A stretch of DNA of 64,000 nt from assembly GCF_003460605.1 (NCBI RefSeq), contig NZ_QTVN01000019.1, positions 357 to 64,356 on the forward strand, written 5' to 3'. A model generated the notes under the pieces. The model made no database searches. It worked only from the letters and a program-made list of their open reading frames with translations, and was not told the DNA's origin. Of the stretch, positions 36,470 to 44,238 are shown one piece after another. This DNA comes from Ruminococcus sp. AF31-8BH (GTDB lineage: Bacteria; Bacillota; Clostridia; Lachnospirales; Lachnospiraceae). The first letter of the stretch is position 1; each line of letters opens with the position of its first letter. A program made the position numbers and the translations under genes.

Positions 36470-37659
36470 AGTTTCACCCCCGCACGTTCCAGTTTTTCCC
36501 GGTGCATCAAAGGCTCCATCTTTACAAGACCTTTTTCTTCCTGCCACTGATATAAGGGCTGGATCTTGATCTCGCCATCTTCATAGCCGCACACCTCCGA
36601 GATTTCCAGAAGCTTTCGGGAGCGGTCCCGCATACGTCCCAAATGAATCAAAATGTCCACCCCTGATGCAATCTGCCTGCGCACTGCCTGTAAGGGAAGA
36701 TCCAGTTCCGCCATCAAAGTCATGATTTCCAGTCTTGCCAGCATATCCCTGCTGCTGTTTGCATGAGCCGTTCCAAGGCTTCCCTCATGTCCGGTGTTTA
36801 GCGCCTGCAGCATGTCCATAGCTTCTCCGCCTCTGACCTCTCCAACAATGATCCGGTCCGGACGCATTCGCAGTGCAGAGCGGATCAGATCCCGGATGCT
36901 GACAGCCGGTGCACCGTTGACGGTGGCTGCTCTTGCCTCAAGGCGGACCAGATTTGCAATTCCCTGGATTTTCAGTTCTGCATTGTCCTCAATGGTGATA
37001 ATCCGTTCATCCCTGGGAATATATTCAGACAGTGCACCGAGGAAGGTGGTCTTGCCGCTTCCGGTACCGCCGCCAATCACAATCGAGTAACGGGCCTTTA
37101 CCAGCTTCTCCAGAAATTCGGCGCATTCAGGTGTCACGCTTCCCAACTCGATCAGCTTCTCCATGGTGATGGGCTTGTCTGGAAAACGACGTATGGTGAG
37201 TATAGGACCGTTTAATGCTACCGGATAAATAACCACATTGACACGCGCTCCGGTCTCCAGCCTTGCATCCACAATGGGACTGGATTCATTGACAATACGG
37301 TTGCATTTGCCTACGATCTGCTGGATCACATCCTCCAGTTTTTCCTGGTCCGTAAAAGACTTCGGCCATTTGGTAAGCCTGCCTTTTCGCTCCACAAAAA
37401 TGGAATCCGGACCATTAACCATGATTTCCGTCACAGTCTCATCCTCGATCAGTTCCTGCAGTACATCTAGCTTCCGCACAGAATAGAAAAGTTCCTGGCG
37501 AAGCTGAACCTTCTCCTTCAGGCTTACGCCCGATTCCCGCAGACTGTCCAGAATCAGTTCGTCAATGGTCTCCAGGATTTCCTGATCGGTAAGTTCCTGG
37601 CAAACATCCAGTTTTTCCATCAGCATCTGTCTCAGTTTTCGAAATGTTTCCTGACTCAT
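36466..37659 (-). CDS. TadA/CpaF-type secretion ATPase
   Basis: The 397-residue hexameric ATPase powers Flp pilus assembly. It has an N-terminal domain (about 1-100), VTEIMVNGPDSIFVERKGRL, RRFPDKPITME, Walker A GGGTGSGKTTFLG (about 195-205), the Asp box IITIEDNAELKI, Walker B PDRIIVGEVRGGEAMDMLQA, and the His box GSLGTAHANS. All catalytic boxes are intact. It overlaps both neighbours by four bases, so the tadZ-tadA-tadB translation is coupled. Confidence 0.95.
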   Translation of the reverse strand: MSQETFRKLRQMLMEKLDVCQELTDQEILETIDELILDSLRESGVSLKEKVQLRQELFYSVRKLDVLQELIEDETVTEIMVNGPDSIFVERKGRLTKWPKSFTDQEKLEDVIQQIVGKCNRIVNESSPIVDARLETGARVNVVIYPVALNGPILTIRRFPDKPITMEKLIELGSVTPECAEFLEKLVKARYSIVIGGGTGSGKTTFLGALSEYIPRDERIITIEDNAELKIQGIANLVRLEARAATVNGAPAVSIRDLIRSALRMRPDRIIVGEVRGGEAMDMLQALNTGHEGSLGTAHANSSRDMLARLEIMTLMAELDLPLQAVRRQIASGVDILIHLGRMRDRSRKLLEISEVCGYEDGEIKIQPLYQWQEEKGLVKMEPLMHREKLERAGVKL

Positions 37660-38669
37660 TCTCTTTCCTTTCTCAGAATCTCCCTGACATAATCTCCAAG
37701 TTCACTCCACAGAAGTCCCTCAATATAATTCTCCGGAGCTGCATTACCCCCGTGAAAGGGCAGATGCATCTTTGTAGTTCTGGCGAGAATCTGAGGATAA
37801 TCCCAGATTCTCACCAGGTTCTCAAACTGGGAAATCTTGGATACGGATACCGGATCAGTCAGAACCGGCATATAAATTCTTTTACACATATCCAGCATTT
37901 GAAAAATACCGTCAATGGCTCCGCCTATATCCAGAATCACCACCTCATAGCTGCTGTGGCTGACAATTTCCTTTATCAGATTTTCCCAGTCTTCCCACTC
38001 CGTTCCCCGTATGTCCTCCGGCGTGCGCACAGGCGGTATGTAATCCAGATTATTCACTGTCTGTATCATTCCGTTCATTTTATAGATCAGATTGCCGTTC
38101 TCCTGCCGCACGAAATAAAGAAGATCGCTCAGGTTCTGGGAAAAGCCTTTTCCCATCAGCTCCTCAAAGCCTGCGTATTCTTCAAGGTTCAGGTACAAAA
38201 CCGCCTTCTCCTTCGCCAGGATCTGTCCCAGTGTCAGCGCAAATGAAGTCTTGAGACAGCGCCCCACCGGGGAATAGATCCCATATATCACCGTAGTCTT
38301 CTTCAATACCGGAAAAGCAACTGGCGTCACTGCTTTCTCTGCTCCGTAGCATGCCATTACTTCCCTTACCACATCTGATGATGCCTGATACTTGTATACA
38401 CTTGGATATCGGTCCAGTTCTGGCGGGTGCACTCCCTCCGAAAGTATAACAATCTTACCAATTTCCAACTCCTGCACCTGACGGCACATTGCCTTCTGGG
38501 AAATCAGCAGCAACTCAATATGAATGTTTTTCCCGTAGGCGATCAGACTCTCCACTGTGGTAAATGCCTGAATCTCAAATGGTATGTTTTTCTTCTGATT
38601 GAGATAATCCATAAAGTTCAGGGCATAGTCTACTTCAAGGTCACAGACTGCAAAAATGTTCTTTTTCAA
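37656..38669 (-). CDS. TadZ/CpaE-like P-loop protein
   Basis: The 337-residue protein has a receiver-like N-terminal domain (about 1-115) and a MinD/ParA-like domain. The P-loop is IYSPVGRCLKTS (about 150-161), lacking the usual KGGVGKT, and the next strand reads LYLNLEEY rather than LLIDLD. Later blocks VVILDIGG and VLTDPVSVSKI match the fold. TadZ places the Tad machine at the pole; ATP turnover here is uncertain. It follows tadV with a four-base overlap. Confidence 0.82.
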   Translation of the reverse strand: MKKNIFAVCDLEVDYALNFMDYLNQKKNIPFEIQAFTTVESLIAYGKNIHIELLLISQKAMCRQVQELEIGKIVILSEGVHPPELDRYPSVYKYQASSDVVREVMACYGAEKAVTPVAFPVLKKTTVIYGIYSPVGRCLKTSFALTLGQILAKEKAVLYLNLEEYAGFEELMGKGFSQNLSDLLYFVRQENGNLIYKMNGMIQTVNNLDYIPPVRTPEDIRGTEWEDWENLIKEIVSHSSYEVVILDIGGAIDGIFQMLDMCKRIYMPVLTDPVSVSKISQFENLVRIWDYPQILARTTKMHLPFHGGNAAPENYIEGLLWSELGDYVREILRKERE

Positions 38670-39175
38670 TAGACACCTCCTGCATAAAGCAATGCACTTA
38701 GAAATATGGGAACTGTAAAGTGAAAATTCTCCAGCGGCATGCCGCTTTTACCATAGGGTTTTCTTTTTCCTGTTTTGAAAAAATCGCTGACATAGCAGAA
38801 TAAATATTGGATTCTCTGGCAAAGGATGCCGCCAGAGATCATAAGAGCCGCTGAAATTACAGCGCCGATCAGAAAGGAATACGCAATGCATCTAAGAATT
38901 GTCCCCGGTCCCAGTACGCTTCCCATAACACAGAAAAGCTTGATGTCGCCAGCGCCCAGCATTCTGAATAGAAACAGCCAGCCAAGTACCAGAAAGGGGG
39001 TGCATGCTCCGAAGCTCCAGGCTATGAACCCGCCCGTTCCTCTCTCCATAAGCTGCACGGTCAGGCTGATAACCAGACAGAACAAAAGCCACGCATTATC
39101 TACTTTCGCCCGCTGGATATCCATCACCACCGCACCTCCTGCGGCAATGGCAGGAAAAATCATATAAAAAAGCAT
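38666..39175 (-). CDS. Prepilin peptidase TadV/CpaA-like
   Basis: The 169-residue polytopic membrane protein has a first catalytic Asp in VVMDIQRAKVDN and a second in GAGDIKLFCVMGS, as in A24 prepilin peptidases. It is the first gene of the Tad operon and is expected to cleave Flp and the TadE-like proteins. The start at 39175 is preceded by AGGAAAGAAGGGAGAAA. It is the first of two peptidases in this operon. Confidence 0.88.
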   Translation of the reverse strand: MLFYMIFPAIAAGGAVVMDIQRAKVDNAWLLFCLVISLTVQLMERGTGGFIAWSFGACTPFLVLGWLFLFRMLGAGDIKLFCVMGSVLGPGTILRCIAYSFLIGAVISAALMISGGILCQRIQYLFCYVSDFFKTGKRKPYGKSGMPLENFHFTVPIFLSALLYAGGVY

Positions 39176-39366
39176 AGATGGATTTCTCCCTTCTTTCCTG
39201 TCAGTTTTCTTCTCAACTACAGAAGGGTCCTCTTTGGTATTTCCGGTTCGTAATTGTAATCTTTCATCTTCAGTAGAATAGGGAATAGTCGGTCTGATCA
39301 GACGACTTTCGATACCAGATGACTTCTGGTGAGTCTTATTATAGGGGCTGGTTTTGTATTTGTCCA
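39176..39366 (-). promoter_or_regulatory. Tad operon promoter and structured leader
   Basis: Minus-strand TGGACA (39361-39366) and perfect TATAAT (39338-39343) have 17-base spacing, giving a start near 39331 and a leader of about 155 bases. The leader has an ACCAG/CTGGT stem and a near-perfect palindrome at 39287-39307 (AGTC, GTCTGATCAGAC, GACT) at roughly +24 to +44, then a CTTCTG..GAGAAG stem. The palindrome could be an operator for a dimeric regulator or an RNA hairpin. I match no known riboswitch class. Confidence 0.6.
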
Positions 39367-39444
39367 GTCCTTTTTTCCAAAATTTTATAAAAAAACTATA
39401 AATTCATTTTTAAAAGGAGTATACTGGTTTCGGGAGGTATTATT

Positions 39445-40065
39445 ATGACAATAATGACATGTTTTGGGGATAGTATTACAGACTGCGGTCATTGCTTTTC
39501 CCCCGATTTTCTTGGAGATGGATATGTAAAGATGCTGGCAGGACGTTTTCACCGGGAGGGCTATGAGATCCAGATGCGCAACTGCGGAACAGATGGATTT
39601 ACTGTGCAGAGACTGCTTCAGCGGGTAAAAACAGACAGTACAATTATTGGCAATCTTGCAGCCGTTTTGATTGGAATAAATGATATTGGAATGATGATGA
39701 ACACAGACCGCACGCCTGCCCAGCAGGAAGAAATGATGGGTTCTTTTCAGGAACATTATCTTGAACTTTTAACAATATTGACAAAATCCAGTTGCAGCGT
39801 CATTCTTATGGAACCTTTTGTTTTTTCCTGTCCTGCTTTTTATGAGAACTGGAAGCCTCTTCTTCAGAAAATGAGCCAGATCATCCGAACGCTTTCCATA
39901 CAGTTCCGCCTTCCGTTTCTTTCTCTGCAAAAGGAGCTGGACGAAGAAGTGCGCAGATATGGATATTCCGCCATCACCACAGACGGAGTTCATCTTACCC
40001 GCCAGGGCCAGCAGTTCCTTGCTGACCGTCTTTACAGTTGCATTGCAGAGCACAATTATGTATAA
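39445..40065 (+). CDS. SGNH/GDSL-family hydrolase
   Basis: The 206-residue cytoplasmic (no signal peptide) protein has block I FGDSITDCG (catalytic Ser), block II GTDG, block III IGINDI, and block V TDGVHLT with the Asp/His. It is a lipase/acylhydrolase-type esterase with unknown substrate. A GGGAGG site precedes the ATG. It is divergent from the Tad operon and 35 bases before the acetyltransferase gene. Confidence 0.9.
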   Translation: MTIMTCFGDSITDCGHCFSPDFLGDGYVKMLAGRFHREGYEIQMRNCGTDGFTVQRLLQRVKTDSTIIGNLAAVLIGINDIGMMMNTDRTPAQQEEMMGSFQEHYLELLTILTKSSCSVILMEPFVFSCPAFYENWKPLLQKMSQIIRTLSIQFRLPFLSLQKELDEEVRRYGYSAITTDGVHLTRQGQQFLADRLYSCIAEHNYV

Positions 40066-40100
40066 TTACCATCATAAATAAAACAAAGAAGGTTTTTTAA

Positions 40101-40862
40101 ATGGATAAAATAATTAAAGAAATCGAAGATATGTCGCTGAATGCATGGCCCTCTCATAAAATGGAACTTTATGACGGATGGATTCTTCGTTTTTCTTATT
40201 TTTATACGCATCGTACCAACAGTGTGGAACAGTTCGGCACCTCCACGCTTTCCTGGAGAGAAAAGGTATCTTTCTGTGAGCAGGAATATGCCCGTCTTGG
40301 AAGCCCTGCTATTTTCAAGATCAGTCCGCTGGTTTCCCCGGATTTTGATTATGTTCTGGAAAACCGCGGCTATGAGATTCAGCATACCACCAATGTTATG
40401 GCAGCTGATCTGGAGCATGCGGATTTGTCCGCTTCCTATGATCTGGTAACGCTTACGGATGACATTCCGGATATCTGGATTGAGAGTCTTTTCGATTTAA
40501 AGGGAACCATAAATCCGGTTCACCGGGCAGTGGTTCCTTCTATGTATCATGCAATTGTGAAGGATACTATCTGTGCTTCTATCTGGAATAATGGAAAAAT
40601 CATTGCCACAGGGCTTGGCATTCTGGACCGTGATTACATTGGCTTATACGCCATTCATGTACGGGAGGATTTCCGCCACAAGGGATATGCACGCCAGATC
40701 TGCACTGCACTGCTCAAAGAAGGAAAGAAAAAAGGTGCCACACGTGCCTATCTTCAGGTCGTAGAGGGAAACACTCCTGCGCGCAGCCTTTATGAATCCC
40801 TTGGGCTGAATTTTGTCTATACATACTGGTTCCGCGTTCAGACCCAGACTGACCGTGTCTAA
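40101..40862 (+). CDS. GNAT-family N-acetyltransferase
   Basis: The 253-residue protein has an N-terminal variable half (about 1-120) and a C-terminal GNAT domain with IIATGLGILDRDYIGLYAIHV and the acetyl-CoA loop REDFRHKGYARQI (about 195-207), then VEGNTPARSLYESLGL. The substrate is unknown. It is the second gene of a two-gene unit with the SGNH hydrolase; deacylation and acetylation of a shared metabolite is possible but unproven. Confidence 0.88.
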   Translation: MDKIIKEIEDMSLNAWPSHKMELYDGWILRFSYFYTHRTNSVEQFGTSTLSWREKVSFCEQEYARLGSPAIFKISPLVSPDFDYVLENRGYEIQHTTNVMAADLEHADLSASYDLVTLTDDIPDIWIESLFDLKGTINPVHRAVVPSMYHAIVKDTICASIWNNGKIIATGLGILDRDYIGLYAIHVREDFRHKGYARQICTALLKEGKKKGATRAYLQVVEGNTPARSLYESLGLNFVYTYWFRVQTQTDRV

Positions 40863-40916
40863 ACAATCAAGTAATTATGTGATTTTGTTTCAATTTTTTT
40901 CAAATACTTAAATCGT

Positions 40917-40967
40917 AAAAGACTGTGAACCGTGCCGTCAACAGGGCACATCTTCACAGTCTTTTTT
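40917..40967 (+). terminator. Terminator of the SGNH-acetyltransferase unit
   Basis: AAAAGACTGTGAA (40917-40929) pairs with TTCACAGTCTTTT (40953-40965) around an inner GTGCC/GGCAC stem, followed by T residues. Confidence 0.92.
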
Positions 40968-41055
40968 GGGGGAATCGTATTTTTATAAAATACTATATTT
41001 GATTTTTATTGGGTAATGCTGTTAAGTTATGTATTTATAAATGAATTACTCAGTC

Positions 41056-41616
41056 TTATACTGTCTTTTTCTGCAGATTGGCTGATCTTACATTTCCTAC
41101 AACCATGCTGGTCAGCGGGCTGAAATAAAGAAGACTGGTCAGCACGCAGTAAATTGGAGTCATAATTGCAAACTGCACAAGACGTCCCGGCATGATCGCA
41201 TAAAAATTAGAACCGATCATGACAAGACCTGCAGTGGTAAATCCAAGGGTTCCTACCACACCGGAAATTACGATTCCAGCGCACATGATCACAGTTTTCA
41301 CCTTGCGGCTCTTCTCAGCCATCAGCTTGCCTGCTGCTCCGGCAACTACGCCCCAGGTGATTGCAGATAAAGTGATCAGAGGATTCACGCCATAGCCTTT
41401 CATGAAACATCCGATGATGTCTGCCACGCCGCCTTCTACACCGCCTGCAACAGGCCCCATCCAAAGACCGGCAAGTACAGTTGCGATAGTTCCAAGTGTA
41501 ATACGGTATACACCAAGGTCAATTACCAGCACACGGGATAAAACCAGCTGGATTGCAACCAGCAGTGCCAGAAATACAAGCGTCTTAACGCTCCATGTCT
41601 GTTTGTTTTTACGCAT
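41056..41616 (-). CDS. folT: Folate-family ECF transporter S component
   Basis: The 186-residue polytopic membrane protein begins MRKNKQTWSVKTLVFLALLVA, followed by LSRVLVIDLGVYRITLG, LAGLWMGPVAGGVEGGVADIIG and NPLITLSAITWGVVAG, the pattern of folate-type S components (FolT). It would bind folate or tetrahydrofolate and work with shared EcfA/A'/T elsewhere in the genome. A THF riboswitch upstream supports the substrate. The ribosome site is ATGGAGGTG. Confidence 0.93.
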   Translation of the reverse strand: MRKNKQTWSVKTLVFLALLVAIQLVLSRVLVIDLGVYRITLGTIATVLAGLWMGPVAGGVEGGVADIIGCFMKGYGVNPLITLSAITWGVVAGAAGKLMAEKSRKVKTVIMCAGIVISGVVGTLGFTTAGLVMIGSNFYAIMPGRLVQFAIMTPIYCVLTSLLYFSPLTSMVVGNVRSANLQKKTV

Positions 41617-41638
41617 AATAAAAACACCTCCATAATGA

Positions 41639-41662
41639 TTAAAATAACAGAGTAGTTACCAT
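41639..41662 (-). CDS. Possible seven-codon upstream ORF in the folT leader
   Basis: On the minus strand, GGAGGG (41673-41678) is followed after ten bases by ATG and the codons for MVTTLLF then TAA; folT's own GGAGG site comes just after. It sits between the riboswitch and folT. It may be a leader peptide or chance. Confidence 0.35.
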   Translation of the reverse strand: MVTTLLF

Positions 41663-41700
41663 AAATAATAATCCCTCCACATTATGAGATGTTCTCATAT

Positions 41701-41800
41701 GTAGCAACGGGTGCGGAAAATATATCGTAAGCAGCCTACTGCTTTTCGTTTCACGGCGACTCCCCAGCCAGTGAACACTTGACGCATAAATTCCTACTTC
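41701..41800 (-). ncRNA. Tetrahydrofolate (THF) riboswitch
   Basis: The minus-strand RNA has the class landmarks in order: P1 arm AGTAG, then GCGTCAAGTG, GGGGA, AACGAAAAGC with an AGCAG..CTGCT stem, then CCGCACCCG and the closing GCTAC. The order and spacing match the THF riboswitch, which binds reduced folates and lowers folT expression. It lies about 20 bases after a good promoter and 85 bases before folT. Between it and folT is a TATGAGA/TCTCATA hairpin (about 41683-41699) that may be part of the switch. Confidence 0.88.
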
Positions 41801-41820
41801 GCTATTATTTATTTAAGCCG

Positions 41821-41848
41821 ATTATAGCACAAAATATGGAAATTTCAA
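41821..41848 (-). promoter_or_regulatory. Promoter of the THF riboswitch-folT unit
   Basis: Minus-strand TTGAAA (41843-41848) and perfect TATAAT (41821-41826) have 16-base spacing. Confidence 0.75.
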
Positions 41849-41991
41849 TACGTTTTTGTTATAATATTCACACTGAATGACGGATTATAGTTTCGCAATT
41901 GACAGTGTATTTTGTGTATACTCCTTCGCTTTTGGCATATTCTAAAAGTAATCTCTGTTAAGAGTAAATTTCCAGAAAAAGGAGTCTTTAT

Positions 41992-42213
41992 ATGAGCACA
42001 AAATATTCTGTCCAATTACAAGAAAGCCAGCAGCCTTCCTGCCATAATCCGTACAATGTTTTTTATGATAATTACCTGAATACCAATGCCACTACAGAAT
42101 GCACAGGACTGGGCTACCGTATGCCGCACACCCGCGAAGAATGGGATGCCTGCCGACAGGTTTTTGATTTTCTTCCTGTGCCATTTCTGGATTCGGAGGA
42201 TATGAAACACTAA
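41992..42213 (+). CDS. Small hypothetical protein
   Basis: This 73-residue soluble protein starts MSTKYSVQLQESQQ after AAAAAGGAGTC and ends DSEDMKH. It has three cysteines and several Tyr/Asn residues, with a middle block YNVFYDNYLNTNATTEC. I recognise no family. Its TAA stop overlaps the ATG of the following lipoprotein gene by one base (TAATG), so the pair is translationally coupled. Confidence 0.6.
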   Translation: MSTKYSVQLQESQQPSCHNPYNVFYDNYLNTNATTECTGLGYRMPHTREEWDACRQVFDFLPVPFLDSEDMKH

Positions 42214-43358
42214 TGAAAAAATTTACCCAGCTACTTGTTTGTTCCTGTGCACTGCTCTCACTATCCGGATGCGTAGTCCGCGATGCCATTACCGACTATG
42301 TAGACACTTCACAAAATACGGTCCAGGAAACTTCAGAAGCCCCAGGACAGCGTGTCTATATGGATGAAGTCAAAGGCATCCTTCAGGACTTTACCGGTGC
42401 TGCCCTGACTATGAGCAGCCAGGAACAGACCTATATCTTTGATTTATCTGAGGCCACGCTTGAGTGTGAAGACGGCATGATCACCGGAGATGAGATCAGC
42501 GTGATCTATGAGGGACAGCTTTCCAGCGAAGATACCAGCACAGTGAAAGCCCTAAAGGTCGTCGATGACTTCCACAAGAAAAATCAGCTGGAAGTACGCA
42601 AGGCTTATGGAGAAGTACAGGGACTGACACCGAATACCATCACCATAAAAGATGAACAAGGAAAGACAGCCACCTATCCAATAACCGGAACTGAACAGTA
42701 TTATCAGGGCGGTATTCGGCAAGGTGCGTGGGTCTATATCAATTTTAAAGGAGAATTTTCATCCGGGTCTGATGGGGATGCGTCCCTGAATGCCAGCCAT
42801 CTGAAGGTATTAAGTGTCTCCGACATTGACCCTCTGACTTTGCCGGATCCTACACCAACCCTGGAGCCAACTCAGGAGGCTTCCACAGATGTTCCCCAGG
42901 AGCAGCAGCTTCATGCAACTGTCCAGAATATTTCTTCCAATATCCTGACTGTATCTCCTCCTGGTTCTGACAGTTCCCTAAATATAGATTTGTCGCAGAT
43001 CCCCTCTTACTTCAAAGGAGGTACTGCACCTGGCTCCTACGTGTCCATCACGTACCAGGGACAATATCAGGAAAATACCCTGGATGGCGTCACCGTCACT
43101 GCTGTCACAGGAGATGATCCGGATTCTTTCAGAAGCCGAGGTCTTACCTATACAGTCAACGGTACCATTATAGGGCATACCTCCAATACCGTAACCATTC
43201 AGACCGGGGACGGTGCAACGATCACCTGCTTTACAGAAGGAGCATCGGACACATCTACCAGCGGTCTTGCTGCCGGCGCCAACATCCTCATTACCTTTGA
43301 TCCAACGAAATCAAAACAATCCAATATCTACACATCCATCAAGATTCAGGACGCTTAA
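42213..43358 (+). CDS. Lipoprotein with three beta-domain repeats
   Basis: The 381-residue protein has a type II signal peptide ending in LSLSGC (lipid on Cys20). It then has three repeats of a DUF5666-like small beta domain: GILQDFTGAALTMSS.., GEVQGLTPNTITIKD.., and TVQNISSNILTVSP.. with a further G-TIIGHTSNTVTIQT unit at the end. A Pro/Thr/Glu linker (PDPTPTLEPTQEAS) divides the halves. The function is unknown; surface binding is plausible. The 3' end overlaps the convergent amidohydrolase gene by 20 bases. Confidence 0.75.
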   Translation: MKKFTQLLVCSCALLSLSGCVVRDAITDYVDTSQNTVQETSEAPGQRVYMDEVKGILQDFTGAALTMSSQEQTYIFDLSEATLECEDGMITGDEISVIYEGQLSSEDTSTVKALKVVDDFHKKNQLEVRKAYGEVQGLTPNTITIKDEQGKTATYPITGTEQYYQGGIRQGAWVYINFKGEFSSGSDGDASLNASHLKVLSVSDIDPLTLPDPTPTLEPTQEASTDVPQEQQLHATVQNISSNILTVSPPGSDSSLNIDLSQIPSYFKGGTAPGSYVSITYQGQYQENTLDGVTVTAVTGDDPDSFRSRGLTYTVNGTIIGHTSNTVTIQTGDGATITCFTEGASDTSTSGLAAGANILITFDPTKSKQSNIYTSIKIQDA

Positions 43359-44214
43359 AGGTGTCCTGAATTCTTTTTTCTCCGTCTCGCAGCCAGTCTT
43401 TCATTTGTTCCGTCTCTCCCAGAATTTCGCAAAACGCACGGTATTCTTCAAGAAGTCCGGTTCCATGAGGCACCATATAAGCGCCGGCATCACTTCCAAG
43501 TGCTGTTTTTACTTTATATTGATATGCCAGCTGCAGATTCTCTTCCGCAAGACTCACAATGGGCTGCAGGACCTGATCTTCATATCGTCCGCAGTTTCGA
43601 AGATTGCGTATAGTTACAAGGGTTGGTACCCATACTGTATTACTGTCTGCAAGCATTCGTATAGTTTCTTCGTCAATATAATTGCCATGCTCCACAGAAT
43701 CCACACCTGCCTCTACAGCAGCCTGTACTCCATAAACTCCATTGGTATGACTCATTACTGCCATGCCTTCCCCATGCGCAATGTGTACCATCTCATGCAC
43801 TTCTTCCCTGGAAAGAGGCGTTCCAGTCACCTTTCCATGGTTGTGAAAATCCAGAAGTCCGGTGGTCATGATTTTAATAAAATCAGCCCCCTGTTCTTTC
43901 GCTTCCCGGACCAGAGCTGCATATTCTTTCATATTATCAAAGCCTTTTCCTACAATGGAACCATAGTGCCCGTTTTTGTGGATGGCAAAAACAGGGGTGC
44001 GGTAATCGATTCCGTATTCTTCCGCCAGCATTTTGGCTCTTCTGGAAACACCAACGGCGTCTCCGCCGTCCCGCACAAAGGTGATTCCCTGTTCCTGATA
44101 AGCCTTAAAATTTCTTCGGATTGCTTCCTCGTTTACCGCTTCTTTGTGGAGTGAGATTGCTTCCTTGTAGTTTATTCCATCCATAATAATATGAGCATGA
44201 CATTCTCCAAACAT
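43339..44214 (-). CDS. Amidohydrolase-family protein
   Basis: The 291-residue protein starts at MFGECHAHI (44214, after AGGGGAATAC), with the metal motif HAHI at the start. Later come FIKIMTTGLLDFHNHG, a likely metal-bridging Lys region, SHTNGVYGVQAAVEAGVDSVEHG with two His, and LGSDAGAYMVPHGT with the active-site Asp. This is the imidazolonepropionase/prolidase-like branch of amidohydrolases, shorter than usual because the N-terminal beta-sandwich is missing. The substrate is unknown. It is probably co-transcribed with alaX (24-base gap). Confidence 0.85.
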   Translation of the reverse strand: MFGECHAHIIMDGINYKEAISLHKEAVNEEAIRRNFKAYQEQGITFVRDGGDAVGVSRRAKMLAEEYGIDYRTPVFAIHKNGHYGSIVGKGFDNMKEYAALVREAKEQGADFIKIMTTGLLDFHNHGKVTGTPLSREEVHEMVHIAHGEGMAVMSHTNGVYGVQAAVEAGVDSVEHGNYIDEETIRMLADSNTVWVPTLVTIRNLRNCGRYEDQVLQPIVSLAEENLQLAYQYKVKTALGSDAGAYMVPHGTGLLEEYRAFCEILGETEQMKDWLRDGEKRIQDTFKRPES

Positions 44215-44238
44215 TGTATTCCCCTTTTTTGTCACTTA

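Noticed and set aside
41899..41922. TTGACA and TATACT as the promoter of the 73-residue protein gene
   Set aside because: The spacing is only 12 bases, too short for a sigma-A promoter; another arrangement must be used.
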